A DNA stretch of 64,000 bases from Mucinivorans sp036654415. GTDB lineage: Bacteria > Bacteroidota > Bacteroidia > Bacteroidales > Rikenellaceae. Below, in pieces: positions 17,225 through 24,896 of this stretch. The stretch lies in NCBI GenBank assembly GCA_036654415.1, contig JAVVSB010000004.1, positions 1 through 64,000 of the forward strand. Direction: 5' to 3'. The notes under the pieces were generated by a model. The model was not told the DNA's origin, did not search any database, and saw only the letters and a program-made list of their open reading frames with translations. The position numbers and the translations under genes were made by a program. Each line of letters begins with the position of its first letter. Positions within the stretch are counted from its first letter, which is position 1.

Positions 17225-18560
17225 AGAACAGAGGAATTGTTTTTATACCGCGATAGAAATTTTCAAGCGGAAAATTTTCATTAGGTGAGTGAATCGCATC
17301 AGTGTCAAGCCCAAAACCCATTAAAATTGATTTTATACCCAACACCTGCTCAAAGGTAGAGATAATAGGTATCGAGCCACCACTGTAAAATGGCAGAGGA
17401 GCCTTGCCAAAGGTAACCTCCATGGCGCGCGAAGCAGCAGCATAGGCCTTGGAATTAACATCTGCGTTATATGGCGTACCTCCATGCGATGGTGTAACTT
17501 TAACAGTAACCCCCTTGGGGGCAATCGCAAGAAAATGTTTTGTAAATTTTTTAATAATATCCGCGTAATCTTGTCCTGCCACCAAACGCATCGATATTTT
17601 TGCTGAAGCGATGGCTGGGATAACTGTTTTGGCCCCCTCACCGATATATCCCCCCCAAATGCCACACACATCTAAAGTTGGACGCGTTCCTTTGCGTTCC
17701 ATGGTAGTGTAGCCATCTTCACCTACCAAATCCGTCACACCTATAGAGCTACGAAACCGCTGCTCATCAAAAGGTGCTGAATTAATGGCCACACGCTGAG
17801 CAGCGGAAAATTCTTGTACATCATCATAGAATCCCCCAATGGTAATACGTCCATAGTCATCCACCAAAGAGCCCACCATCTTCGAGAGCACATTGATAGG
17901 ATTAGCCACCGCACCTCCGTAGAGTCCGCTGTGCAAATCTCGATTAGCGGCTTTAACCTCCACCTCGACATAGGCTAAGCCACGAAGCCCACAAGTGATA
18001 GATGGGGTATCGAAGCCCAAAAGCGAGGTGTCGGAAACCAAGATAACATCAGCTCGGAGCATCTCTTTATGTTGAGCCACCCATCGAGTAAGCTCTCCCG
18101 AACCTATCTCTTCCTGCCCCTCAAGCATAAATTTCACATTACACTTTAGTGTGCCAGTTGCCACCATCGCCTCCAAGGCTTTGATATGCATAAAACTCTG
18201 CCCCTTATCGTCGTCTGAACCTCGCCCCCATATACGTCCATCACGAATGACTGGTTTAAAAGGATCGGTATTCCAAAGTTCCAAAGGGTCAACTGGCATA
18301 ACATCGTAGTGACCATATACTAAAACGGTAGGTGCCGCTGGGTCAATCAATTTTTCGCCATAGACAATCGAAGGACCATCGGTGGCATATACCTGCACAC
18401 GGTCAGCCCCTGCCCGACTCAGGGCTCCACTAAGCCAACTGGCACAATCATCCATTGAGGTGGCATATCCACTATCGGCCGAAATAGAGGGTATAGATAG
18501 TAGTTCAAAGAGCTCACTAATAAATTTATCGGAATGTTTGTCAATGTAAGTATTAACCAT
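17202..18560 (-). CDS. M20 family dipeptidase
   Basis: 452 residues of a dizinc M20 (PepV/CNDP-like) peptidase. The metal and catalytic motifs are VYGHYDVMPVDP (His and Asp, near 82), GRGSDDDKGQ (bridging Asp), EGQEEIGSG (catalytic Glu pair) and VSDTS (metal Asp), then the lid domain with the NRDLHSGLYGG His. It has no signal peptide, so it likely trims di- and tripeptides in the cytoplasm. First gene of the operon; a -7 element lies at 18592-18599. The lon-type mononucleotide run C7 at 17650-17656 is inside the gene but within normal range. Confidence 0.93.
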   Translation of the reverse strand: MVNTYIDKHSDKFISELFELLSIPSISADSGYATSMDDCASWLSGALSRAGADRVQVYATDGPSIVYGEKLIDPAAPTVLVYGHYDVMPVDPLELWNTDPFKPVIRDGRIWGRGSDDDKGQSFMHIKALEAMVATGTLKCNVKFMLEGQEEIGSGELTRWVAQHKEMLRADVILVSDTSLLGFDTPSITCGLRGLAYVEVEVKAANRDLHSGLYGGAVANPINVLSKMVGSLVDDYGRITIGGFYDDVQEFSAAQRVAINSAPFDEQRFRSSIGVTDLVGEDGYTTMERKGTRPTLDVCGIWGGYIGEGAKTVIPAIASAKISMRLVAGQDYADIIKKFTKHFLAIAPKGVTVKVTPSHGGTPYNADVNSKAYAAASRAMEVTFGKAPLPFYSGGSIPIISTFEQVLGIKSILMGFGLDTDAIHSPNENFPLENFYRGIKTIPLFYENFAKK

Positions 18561-18591
18561 GGCAAAGCAATTTATGAAAAAATATTTTCAT

Positions 18592-18599
18592 CAAAGGTA
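18592..18599 (-). promoter_or_regulatory. -7 element of the M20 peptidase operon
   Basis: TACCTTTG on the minus strand, 31 bp before the ATG at 18560. Confidence 0.55.
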
Positions 18600-18620
18600 A
18601 TAAAATTAAAAATAATACCA

Positions 18621-18628
18621 TACCTTTG
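18621..18628 (+). promoter_or_regulatory. -7 element of the DUF2231-rubrerythrin operon
   Basis: TACCTTTG on the plus strand, 40 bp before the ATG at 18669; it rules out the longer open frame that begins at 18534. Confidence 0.6.
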
Positions 18629-18668
18629 CGGCAATATTTTTAATCAATTAATAAAAATTATTATAAAG

Positions 18669-19115
18669 ATGAGCTCTTCTATGTTTCACCCTCTGTTGGT
18701 TCATTTTCCCATAGCACTGTTATTGGTGGGTTTTATCTTTGTCACCATAGCTATTTTTGGACGTCTAAAGTGTAAAAACACCTGCGCGGTGACAGAGTCT
18801 GCAAACCCTTGCTGCATAGAGCGTGCTGGATATTGGTTACTTGTATTGGGGACACTTGGTGCTATAGCTTCAGTGCTTAGCGGCCTATTTTTCACAACCG
18901 CCATGGATGGAATGATGGGACAAAAACGCGATATTCACCAACTTTTTGCAGTAATGACAATGAGTGTTAGCATCATTTCGGCCGCTGTTTTAACATATCA
19001 CACCTACGGGAAGAAAAAATCATGCGGCGTATTTTGGATAGGGTATATCCTCTATGCCGTAGTTGCTGTACTGGTCTCGATAACTGGCCACCTAGGTGGT
19101 ATGATGGTTTACTAA
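18669..19115 (+). CDS. DUF2231 four-helix membrane protein
   Basis: 148 residues from the ATG at 18669 (MSSSMFHPLLVHFPIALLLV). I preferred this start over 18534 because the promoter element at 18621-18628 lies between them and HPLLVHFPIAL is the normal N-terminus of the DUF2231 family. Four membrane segments are seen, with a conserved His in the first and GHLGG near the end; related proteins resemble b-type cytochrome-like or haem-binding membrane modules, though no function is settled. A Cys-rich loop (KCKNTCAV, NPCC) sits after the first helix. It is followed 34 bp later by the rubrerythrin lipoprotein and is probably its operon partner. Confidence 0.8.
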   Translation: MSSSMFHPLLVHFPIALLLVGFIFVTIAIFGRLKCKNTCAVTESANPCCIERAGYWLLVLGTLGAIASVLSGLFFTTAMDGMMGQKRDIHQLFAVMTMSVSIISAAVLTYHTYGKKKSCGVFWIGYILYAVVAVLVSITGHLGGMMVY

Positions 19116-19149
19116 ATTAATTTTAAAAACAAATAATTAAACAAAAAAC

Positions 19150-19764
19150 ATGAAAAAAGTACTTTTAATGGCTCTTGCCGCAGTGGCTATGTTTTCCTGC
19201 GCAAAACCCGAAAAAACAATCGAAAACCTTAAAGCAGCAGCCACTGGCGAAAGCAATGCCAGCGCACATTACGCTCTATACGCTGAACGCGCCGCTGCCG
19301 ATAGCCTCTTTAACATTGCAGCAATGTTTCAAGCTACATCTGCTTCCGAAAAAATTCACGCCAGCAACCATTTGGCCGAATTGGCTAAATTGGGCGTAAC
19401 CGATTTTACACCTGTCATTGAAGAGGTTGTTGTGGATTCAACTTATGCTAACCTTGTTGCTGCTAATGCAGGCGAAGAATATGAATTTGGAACCATGTAT
19501 CCTGGGTTTATTGAGGTTGCCATTGCCGAAAAGGCCACTGGTGCACAACAAGTATGCGAATGGGCTATGGCCATCGAAAAGAAACATTCAGAATTCTACA
19601 AAGCAGCAATGGCGGCTCTGGTTGCCGATAGTAGCGACAAGAACCTGCCAACCGCATGGGTAGTTTGCACCAAATGTGGTGATACTTTCGTTAAGAACGA
19701 TGCTCCAGCTGCTTGCCCACTTTGTGGTACCGTAGCCGAAAAATTCACCTCTTTCGGTATGTAA
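19150..19764 (+). CDS. Rubrerythrin-family lipoprotein
   Basis: 204 residues. Residues 1-18 form a lipoprotein signal peptide with lipobox AMFSC (Cys18), so the protein is predicted to be lipid-anchored outside the cytoplasm. The mature part is a ferritin-like diiron domain: GESNASAHYALYAERA (first Glu), SEKIHASNHL (Glu and His), EEYEFGTMYPGFIEVA (Glu), AIEKKHSEFYKAA (Glu and His). It ends in a rubredoxin-like zinc/iron knuckle, CTKCGD...CPLCG. Cytoplasmic rubrerythrins reduce hydrogen peroxide; an envelope form would do so at the cell surface, with an unknown electron donor, perhaps via the DUF2231 membrane partner. Confidence 0.92.
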   Translation: MKKVLLMALAAVAMFSCAKPEKTIENLKAAATGESNASAHYALYAERAAADSLFNIAAMFQATSASEKIHASNHLAELAKLGVTDFTPVIEEVVVDSTYANLVAANAGEEYEFGTMYPGFIEVAIAEKATGAQQVCEWAMAIEKKHSEFYKAAMAALVADSSDKNLPTAWVVCTKCGDTFVKNDAPAACPLCGTVAEKFTSFGM

Positions 19765-19789
19765 TTATACAAAACTAAAACATTAAATG

Positions 19790-19826
19790 GGAGCCTATTG
19801 TTAAGTCAATGGGCTCCTACTTTTTT
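19790..19826 (+). terminator. Terminator after the rubrerythrin gene
   Basis: Stem GGAGCCTATTG (19790-19800) with CAATGGGCTCC (19807-19817), one G-T pair, followed by TACTTTTTT. Confidence 0.8.
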
Positions 19827-19854
19827 AATAAGTTTCGCAATTCAATAAAATAAC

Positions 19855-19862
19855 TACCTTTG
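19855..19862 (+). promoter_or_regulatory. -7 element of the LolA-like/rodA operon
   Basis: TACCTTTG with the ATG only 13 bp downstream, implying a leader of just a few bases. Confidence 0.6.
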
Positions 19863-19875
19863 TAAAAAAATAAAT

Positions 19876-20586
19876 ATGAGAAAACTAACTTTAATACTTG
19901 CCATAGTAATCGTAGCAATTAGCGGTGTAGTGGCTCAAACTCCAACTCAAATTATTGCTCGTTACGACCAAGTAACTGGACTGGGTGATATAGGTAATAC
20001 AAAATACAACAACCTAATGTTCGATGTGACGGTAGAATCACAGGGAATGAAAATACCTATGAAAATTATCAGTTCTACAAACGACAGAATGCGTATAGAG
20101 ATGCAGCAAATGGGTATGCAGATGTTGGTGATAATCAACGGAAACAAAGGGTGGATATCAGCCGCTGGGCAGGTTCAACCTCTTCCTGCAGAGGCTCTAA
20201 AACAACAGACTAGCCAAGGTAACGTATTTAGTTCAATGCGTTGGAGTCACGACAAATTCGACATGGAATATCTTGGAGAACAAAAAGTTGGAGAGCAGAC
20301 CATTGACAACATAAAAATGACCGACAAAGACCCCAATGCAAAACTAAAAGAGGTGACTGTTGGCTTCGATAAAGCTACTGGTTTTGCAGTTTCGTGTATT
20401 GGCAAGGCAGATGGGGTTGATGTAGAAATAACTTTTGCCGATTATAAACCTATGGCCAATGTGTTTATGATACCAACGATAATCAACAACAAAATGGGTG
20501 GCAAAAATATAGCCAAAATGGTCATTGAGAATCTGACAACTGATTGCCAAGTTAATGACGAAATGTTTGCCGAGCCTAAAAAATAA
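19876..20586 (+). CDS. Secreted LolA-like/DUF4412-like protein
   Basis: 236 residues with a signal peptide (hydrophobic 4-17, cleavage after VVAQ). The mature protein starts with a helix (PTQIIARYDQVTGLG) and continues with alternating short strands such as FDVTVESQGMKIPMKIISS and MLVIINGNKGWIS, the pattern of the half-barrel LolA/LolB fold that carries or senses lipidated molecules. The exact family is uncertain; DUF4412-type and outer-membrane-lipoprotein-sorting-like proteins are both possible. It is Met-rich (MQQMGMQM). It lies 22 bp before rodA and shares its promoter, which suggests an envelope job. Confidence 0.65.
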   Translation: MRKLTLILAIVIVAISGVVAQTPTQIIARYDQVTGLGDIGNTKYNNLMFDVTVESQGMKIPMKIISSTNDRMRIEMQQMGMQMLVIINGNKGWISAAGQVQPLPAEALKQQTSQGNVFSSMRWSHDKFDMEYLGEQKVGEQTIDNIKMTDKDPNAKLKEVTVGFDKATGFAVSCIGKADGVDVEITFADYKPMANVFMIPTIINNKMGGKNIAKMVIENLTTDCQVNDEMFAEPKK

Positions 20587-20608
20587 AGAGGGGTAAGCGG
20601 CAGGCTTT

Positions 20609-22030
20609 ATGAATAATTCAAATACGATAGGTCTAACTAAAAACAACATAGATTGGATAACGATTCTTCTCTATGTTGTTTTGGTGTTTTTTGGATGGGT
20701 GAGTATATATGCAGCTGTCTATAACGACGACCACCGCAGTGTGTTCGACATCACCCAACGTTATGGGATGCAATTGGTATGGATAGGCATCAGTTTTTTG
20801 GTCGCTATGGTCATTGTGCTTACCGACCAAAAATACTACCATATTTTTTCGTACCCCTTCTATTGGTTTATGTTGCTGATGATGGTGGGTACGCTGTTTT
20901 TAGGGCGCGAAGTCAATGGAGCCCGCTCATGGTTCGACATAGCAGGGGTGCGCATTCAGCCTGTGGAGTTTATGAAGTTGGCCACAGCTTTGGCCTTGGC
21001 TCGATTTATGAGTTCCTACCATTTTGATATTCGCAAAAGTAAATCACTCTATTACATAGGACTAATCATAGGTGTTCCAGTGGTTTTTATCCTGATGCAG
21101 AACGACACAGGTTCGGCACTAGTCTCTGCCGCTTTTTTAATAATGCTCTATCGCGAAGGATTTGGTAAGATTATCTATATTTTAAGTGGGTTATTTGTGA
21201 TATTGGTCATTAGCACCTTCCTCCTAGAGGATGATATTGTACTATTACTGATTGTATTGGCCACCCTTATTGGTTTTGTCATCACCAATCGACGATGGGA
21301 TATTGCCATAAGGTACCTAGCCCTTTTGTTGCTCCTGGCCGCTTTAATTTGGTGGGGGGCTTTGATTGTGGGTTACAAGCTTAACCTATATTACTCACTG
21401 CTGGGGGCAATATTGCTCACTCTACCTATTGCGGCCAGAGCGAACTACACCATGCGCCTTAAACAAGTGGGCACACTGATAATTATAGCCTCTATGGCTC
21501 TAGCCTTTACCTTTGTGGTGGATTATGCTTTTGAAAATGTGCTACAGGCCCACCAAAAAAATCGTATTCTCGACCTACTAGGCATTGTTAAAGACACAAA
21601 AGGTTTTAGTTACAACGTGATTCAGAGCAAAATAGCTATTGGCTCTGGTGGATTTTGGGGCAAGGGATTTTTGGAGGGCACCCAAACAAAATTCAGCTTT
21701 GTTCCCGAACAAAGTACCGATTTCATATTCTGTACCGTGGGCGAAGAGTGGGGGTTTGTAGGTTCAGCCATCGTTGTGACACTCTTCACCATTCTCATCA
21801 TCCGACTAATGAAGATGGGTGAACGCCAGCATGAACCTTTTGCACGTATCTACTGTTATTCGGTAGCCTCAATATTTTTTGTCCATTTCTTGATTAATAT
21901 TGCCATGACCATAGGTCTATTCCCTGTTGTTGGGATTCCGCTACCTTTCTTTAGTTATGGCGGCTCATCGCTGTTGGCCTTCACTATTTTACTCTTTATT
22001 GCCATACGGCTCGATAGTTCGCAAGTATAG
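20609..22030 (+). CDS. rodA: Rod-shape peptidoglycan polymerase RodA
   Basis: 473 residues, about ten membrane helices, SEDS family. RodA polymerises glycan strands for lateral wall growth with PBP2. Diagnostic segments are REVNGARSWFDIAGVRIQPVEFMKL, LMQNDTGSALV, IGSGGFWGKGFLEGTQTKFSFVPEQSTDFIF and the terminal PLPFFSYGGSSLL. The extracellular catalytic Asp region is in FVPEQSTDF. It is longer than E. coli RodA (370) because of an insertion of about 100 residues between LMQNDTGSALVSAAFLIML and the IGSGG segment, which is common in Bacteroidetes. No mreC or pbp2 gene lies next to it in this window. Confidence 0.93.
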   Translation: MNNSNTIGLTKNNIDWITILLYVVLVFFGWVSIYAAVYNDDHRSVFDITQRYGMQLVWIGISFLVAMVIVLTDQKYYHIFSYPFYWFMLLMMVGTLFLGREVNGARSWFDIAGVRIQPVEFMKLATALALARFMSSYHFDIRKSKSLYYIGLIIGVPVVFILMQNDTGSALVSAAFLIMLYREGFGKIIYILSGLFVILVISTFLLEDDIVLLLIVLATLIGFVITNRRWDIAIRYLALLLLLAALIWWGALIVGYKLNLYYSLLGAILLTLPIAARANYTMRLKQVGTLIIIASMALAFTFVVDYAFENVLQAHQKNRILDLLGIVKDTKGFSYNVIQSKIAIGSGGFWGKGFLEGTQTKFSFVPEQSTDFIFCTVGEEWGFVGSAIVVTLFTILIIRLMKMGERQHEPFARIYCYSVASIFFVHFLINIAMTIGLFPVVGIPLPFFSYGGSSLLAFTILLFIAIRLDSSQV

Positions 22031-22039
22031 CCCTTTTAG

Positions 22040-22071
22040 TTTGGTTTTAAAGCAAGAATTTAATATCTTTG
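22040..22071 (+). promoter_or_regulatory. Promoter of gpsA-pgi
   Basis: TTTG at 22040-22043, 20-bp spacer, TATCTTTG at 22064-22071: an exact Bacteroidetes TTTG-N20-TAnnTTTG promoter, with a leader of about 47 nt to the ATG at 22125. Confidence 0.75.
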
Positions 22072-22124
22072 TCAAACAAGAGGTGTGCTGTAACGCAGTT
22101 TTTTGTTAATTTATAGGCAAAAAT

Positions 22125-23135
22125 ATGATAAAGATAATACAAGATGCGCAATGTGCAGTTATAGGGCACGGCAGTTGGGCTACGGCCATTGTCAAGATTC
22201 TGCTGGACAACGGTAATATAGTCAATTGGTATGTACGCAACGCAGATGTAATGGACCATTTGGCCAAAAACCACACCAACCCTAAGTACCTCTCTAATGT
22301 CCACTTCTACACTGACCATCTAACCATTCACAACGACATCAACGCAGCTATTGAGCCTTCGGGAGTTGTTATTCTAGCCACCCCTTCAGCTTTTTTACAG
22401 GGGGTGATGGATAATTTGACGGTTAGTCTGAGCAGTAGATTTATTATCTCGGCCATCAAAGGTATTGTGCCAAATGGTTACCTTACCGTAGCTGAATATA
22501 TCCACCATCAATACTATATTCCGTTTAGTCAAATAGGCATCCTCACTGGACCGTGTCATGCCGAAGAGGTTGCCTTGGAGCGGCTCTCTTACCTGACAAT
22601 GGTGTGCAAAGACGAGGAGGTTTCAAAACTATTGAGCACCCGCTTTGCCAACTCCTATATCAAGATGAACTCATCAAATGATATATACGGCACCGAGTAC
22701 GCATCGGTTCTAAAGAATATTTATGCCATTGCTGTGGGTATGTGCCACGCCTTGGGCTATGGCGATAACTTCTTGGCTGTGCTCATTTCCAATGCAGCTC
22801 TTGAGATGGAACGTTTTATGGACACCACCTATCCAGCCAAACGTAACGTTTGCCATTCGGCCTATTTGGGTGATTTATTGGTAACCTGTTATTCTCAATT
22901 CTCACGTAATAGGACCTTTGGCATTATGATAGGAAAGGGTTATTCGGTCAAAAATGCTCAGATAGAGATGAATATGGTGGCCGAGGGGTATTACTCCACA
23001 GCCTGCATCCAGTATGTCAAAAAGCGTTGCGGAGTGGATATTTCACTACCAATATGCGAGGCCATGTACGCTGTACTCTACGAGCATAAAAATCCCAAAA
23101 ATCAGATTAATAATTTATTAGATAAATTAATATAA
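22125..23135 (+). CDS. gpsA: NAD(P)-dependent glycerol-3-phosphate dehydrogenase
   Basis: 336 residues of GpsA, which makes sn-glycerol 3-phosphate for phospholipids. The nucleotide-binding loop is GHGSWATAI (14-22, in place of GxGxxG), followed by the NTNPKYL-like substrate motif (NHTNPKYLSN), SAIKGI, TGPCHAEEV and the catalytic Lys in ASVLKNIYAIAVGM. The C-terminal helix bundle includes GDLLVTCYSQFSRNRTFG. It precedes pgi by 7 bp, a gene pair also found together in many Bacteroidales (from memory). Confidence 0.95.
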   Translation: MIKIIQDAQCAVIGHGSWATAIVKILLDNGNIVNWYVRNADVMDHLAKNHTNPKYLSNVHFYTDHLTIHNDINAAIEPSGVVILATPSAFLQGVMDNLTVSLSSRFIISAIKGIVPNGYLTVAEYIHHQYYIPFSQIGILTGPCHAEEVALERLSYLTMVCKDEEVSKLLSTRFANSYIKMNSSNDIYGTEYASVLKNIYAIAVGMCHALGYGDNFLAVLISNAALEMERFMDTTYPAKRNVCHSAYLGDLLVTCYSQFSRNRTFGIMIGKGYSVKNAQIEMNMVAEGYYSTACIQYVKKRCGVDISLPICEAMYAVLYEHKNPKNQINNLLDKLI

Positions 23136-23142
23136 CAACACA

Positions 23143-24477
23143 ATGAAACTAAAGATTCAGAATGTCTATGGGGTTATCTCCCCAGAGACCATAGCCGCCC
23201 TTGAGGGCGAAATGATGAGTTGCAATGAATTATTGCACACAGGTAAAGGTGCGGGCAACGATTTTTTGGGGTGGGTCAATCTACCCAGCTCCATATCAGA
23301 GACTGACTTAACGGAGATTGAAACTGCGGCCAAAACTCTATCTAAGAAGGCTGAAGTGGTAGTGGTTATCGGAATTGGAGGGTCATATCTAGGAGCTAAA
23401 GCTGTGATTGACTCGTTGAGTAATAATTTTGATTGGTTACAAAAAGAGCGTACCAACCCTGTTATCATTTTTGCTGGACAGAACCTTTCGGAAGATTATA
23501 TGGCCGAATTGATGGCCACGCTACAAGGGCGCGAGATAGCAACTATCGTGATTTCCAAATCTGGCACTACCACTGAACCCGCCATTGCTTTTCGCGTTAT
23601 ACGCGAGGCCATTGAGCAACGCTATGGCAAAAAAGAGGCTGCCCAACGAATTGTGGCCATAACCGACCGTTCGCGTGGAGCACTGAGGACTTTAGCTACT
23701 CAACAGGGGTACAAAACTTTTGTGATTGAAGATAATGTGGGAGGGCGTTTTTCGGTACTCACCCCCGTGGGATTATTGCCTTTGGCTGTGGCTGGTGTAG
23801 ATGTTCGCGCCTTGGTTCGCGGAGCTGTGGATATGGAAAAGGCTTCTGGTACTCATCTACCTATGGCCTCTAACCTGCCTATGCAATATGCTGCCACCCG
23901 TACAGCTCTGTATCGTGCTGGTAAAAAAATTGAGATTCTGGCCTCTTACGAACCCAAGCTTCATAATATTGGAGAGTGGTGGAAACAACTATACGGTGAG
24001 AGCGAAGGCAAAGGCGGCAAGGGAATTTTCCCTGCTGGAGTAACACTAACGGCTGACCTGCACTCTATGGGACAATATATTCAGGACGGCGAGCGAACGC
24101 TATTCGAAACCGTAATTTCGGTTTGTAAACCTGATAACCATTTTAATATTACCAGTGATGAGGCCAATCTTGATGGGCTGAATTTCCTTGCTGGCAAAGC
24201 CATTTCGGAGGTTAACCGTATGGCCCGTTTGGGTACAATGCTGGCCCATGTAGATGGTGGGGTGGCCAATATAGAAATTGAGCTACCAAAGGTTGACGCC
24301 TACAACATCGGAAACCTACTCTATTTCTTTGAGAAGGCTTGTGGTATGAGTGGCTATGCCTTAGGGGTTAATCCTTTTGACCAACCAGGGGTAGAGGCCT
24401 ATAAGAAAAATATGTTTGCCCTATTGGGTAAACCAGGTTACGAAAAACAAGGTGACGAGTTGCGTGCACGCCTATAA
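23143..24477 (+). CDS. pgi: Glucose-6-phosphate isomerase
   Basis: 444 residues, the short Firmicutes/Bacteroidetes type. The sugar-phosphate site GIGGSYLGAKAV is near 75-86, VISKSGTTTEPA near 135, the signature GGRFSVLTPVG near 200 and the catalytic Glu/His region LYGESEGKGGKGIFP near 285; the last conserved Lys is in PGVEAYKKNMF. It interconverts glucose 6-phosphate and fructose 6-phosphate. It ends at a clear hairpin terminator at 24505-24540. Complete and unremarkable. Confidence 0.96.
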   Translation: MKLKIQNVYGVISPETIAALEGEMMSCNELLHTGKGAGNDFLGWVNLPSSISETDLTEIETAAKTLSKKAEVVVVIGIGGSYLGAKAVIDSLSNNFDWLQKERTNPVIIFAGQNLSEDYMAELMATLQGREIATIVISKSGTTTEPAIAFRVIREAIEQRYGKKEAAQRIVAITDRSRGALRTLATQQGYKTFVIEDNVGGRFSVLTPVGLLPLAVAGVDVRALVRGAVDMEKASGTHLPMASNLPMQYAATRTALYRAGKKIEILASYEPKLHNIGEWWKQLYGESEGKGGKGIFPAGVTLTADLHSMGQYIQDGERTLFETVISVCKPDNHFNITSDEANLDGLNFLAGKAISEVNRMARLGTMLAHVDGGVANIEIELPKVDAYNIGNLLYFFEKACGMSGYALGVNPFDQPGVEAYKKNMFALLGKPGYEKQGDELRARL

Positions 24478-24504
24478 TTTTTCTATTAAATCTTTCGTTA
24501 CCTA

Positions 24505-24540
24505 AGTAGCATTGCTCATATTTCGCAATGCTACTATTTT
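24505..24540 (+). terminator. Terminator after pgi
   Basis: An 11-bp perfect stem (24505-24515 with 24525-24535, AGTAGCATTGC/GCAATGCTACT) followed by ATTTTT. Confidence 0.85.
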
Positions 24541-24544
24541 TCTG

Positions 24545-24552
24545 TACCTTTG
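24545..24552 (+). promoter_or_regulatory. -7 element of the mutL-dapD operon
   Basis: TACCTTTG, 35 bp before the ATG at 24588 and only a few bases past the pgi terminator. Confidence 0.55.
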
Positions 24553-24587
24553 GAGATATTATTTAACAATAAAAACCAGAATAAGCG

Positions 24588-24890
24588 ATGTTAGGATTTA
24601 GTTTTGGTGGCACACGGAAGCCCCGACAGTTTGAATATAAGCCACGCTATTGGGACCCTGAAAAAGAGGCGCGTGAGGAACGTCGTCGTCAAATTTTGGG
24701 TGAGGATTACACCTCGGATAATGGGCATAAGCCTGGAATGTTGATTCTCGAGGGACGTTTACGCCGTATGCAGCACGCTGAACGTACTAAACGAGGTTCT
24801 CGCACTGTGCTCTTGCGCACGGCAATATTTGTGATTTTGGTCTTTGGGGTTCTATATTTTATGACCTCCTATTTAGGCCTGTTTTTATAG
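24588..24890 (+). CDS. Small basic membrane protein beside mutL
   Basis: 100 residues. The first 70 are very basic and hydrophilic (KPRQFEYKPRYWDPEKEARE, EERRRQILGE), the last 22 are one membrane helix, giving a probable N-in tail-anchored topology. I know this kind of protein as a conserved Bacteroidales companion upstream of mutL but no function. It is the first gene of the operon; mutL follows after 6 bp. The basic cytoplasmic tail could bind nucleic acid or phospholipid head groups; that is a guess. Confidence 0.75.
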   Translation: MLGFSFGGTRKPRQFEYKPRYWDPEKEAREERRRQILGEDYTSDNGHKPGMLILEGRLRRMQHAERTKRGSRTVLLRTAIFVILVFGVLYFMTSYLGLFL

Positions 24891-24896
24891 CAACAA

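Noticed and set aside
17650..17656. C7 run in the M20 peptidase gene as a phase switch
   Set aside because: Runs of seven are also found in rnfC and are not unusual; the gene is intact.
18534..18668. Longer start for the DUF2231 gene
   Set aside because: Would run through the divergent promoter region; the family start is at 18669.
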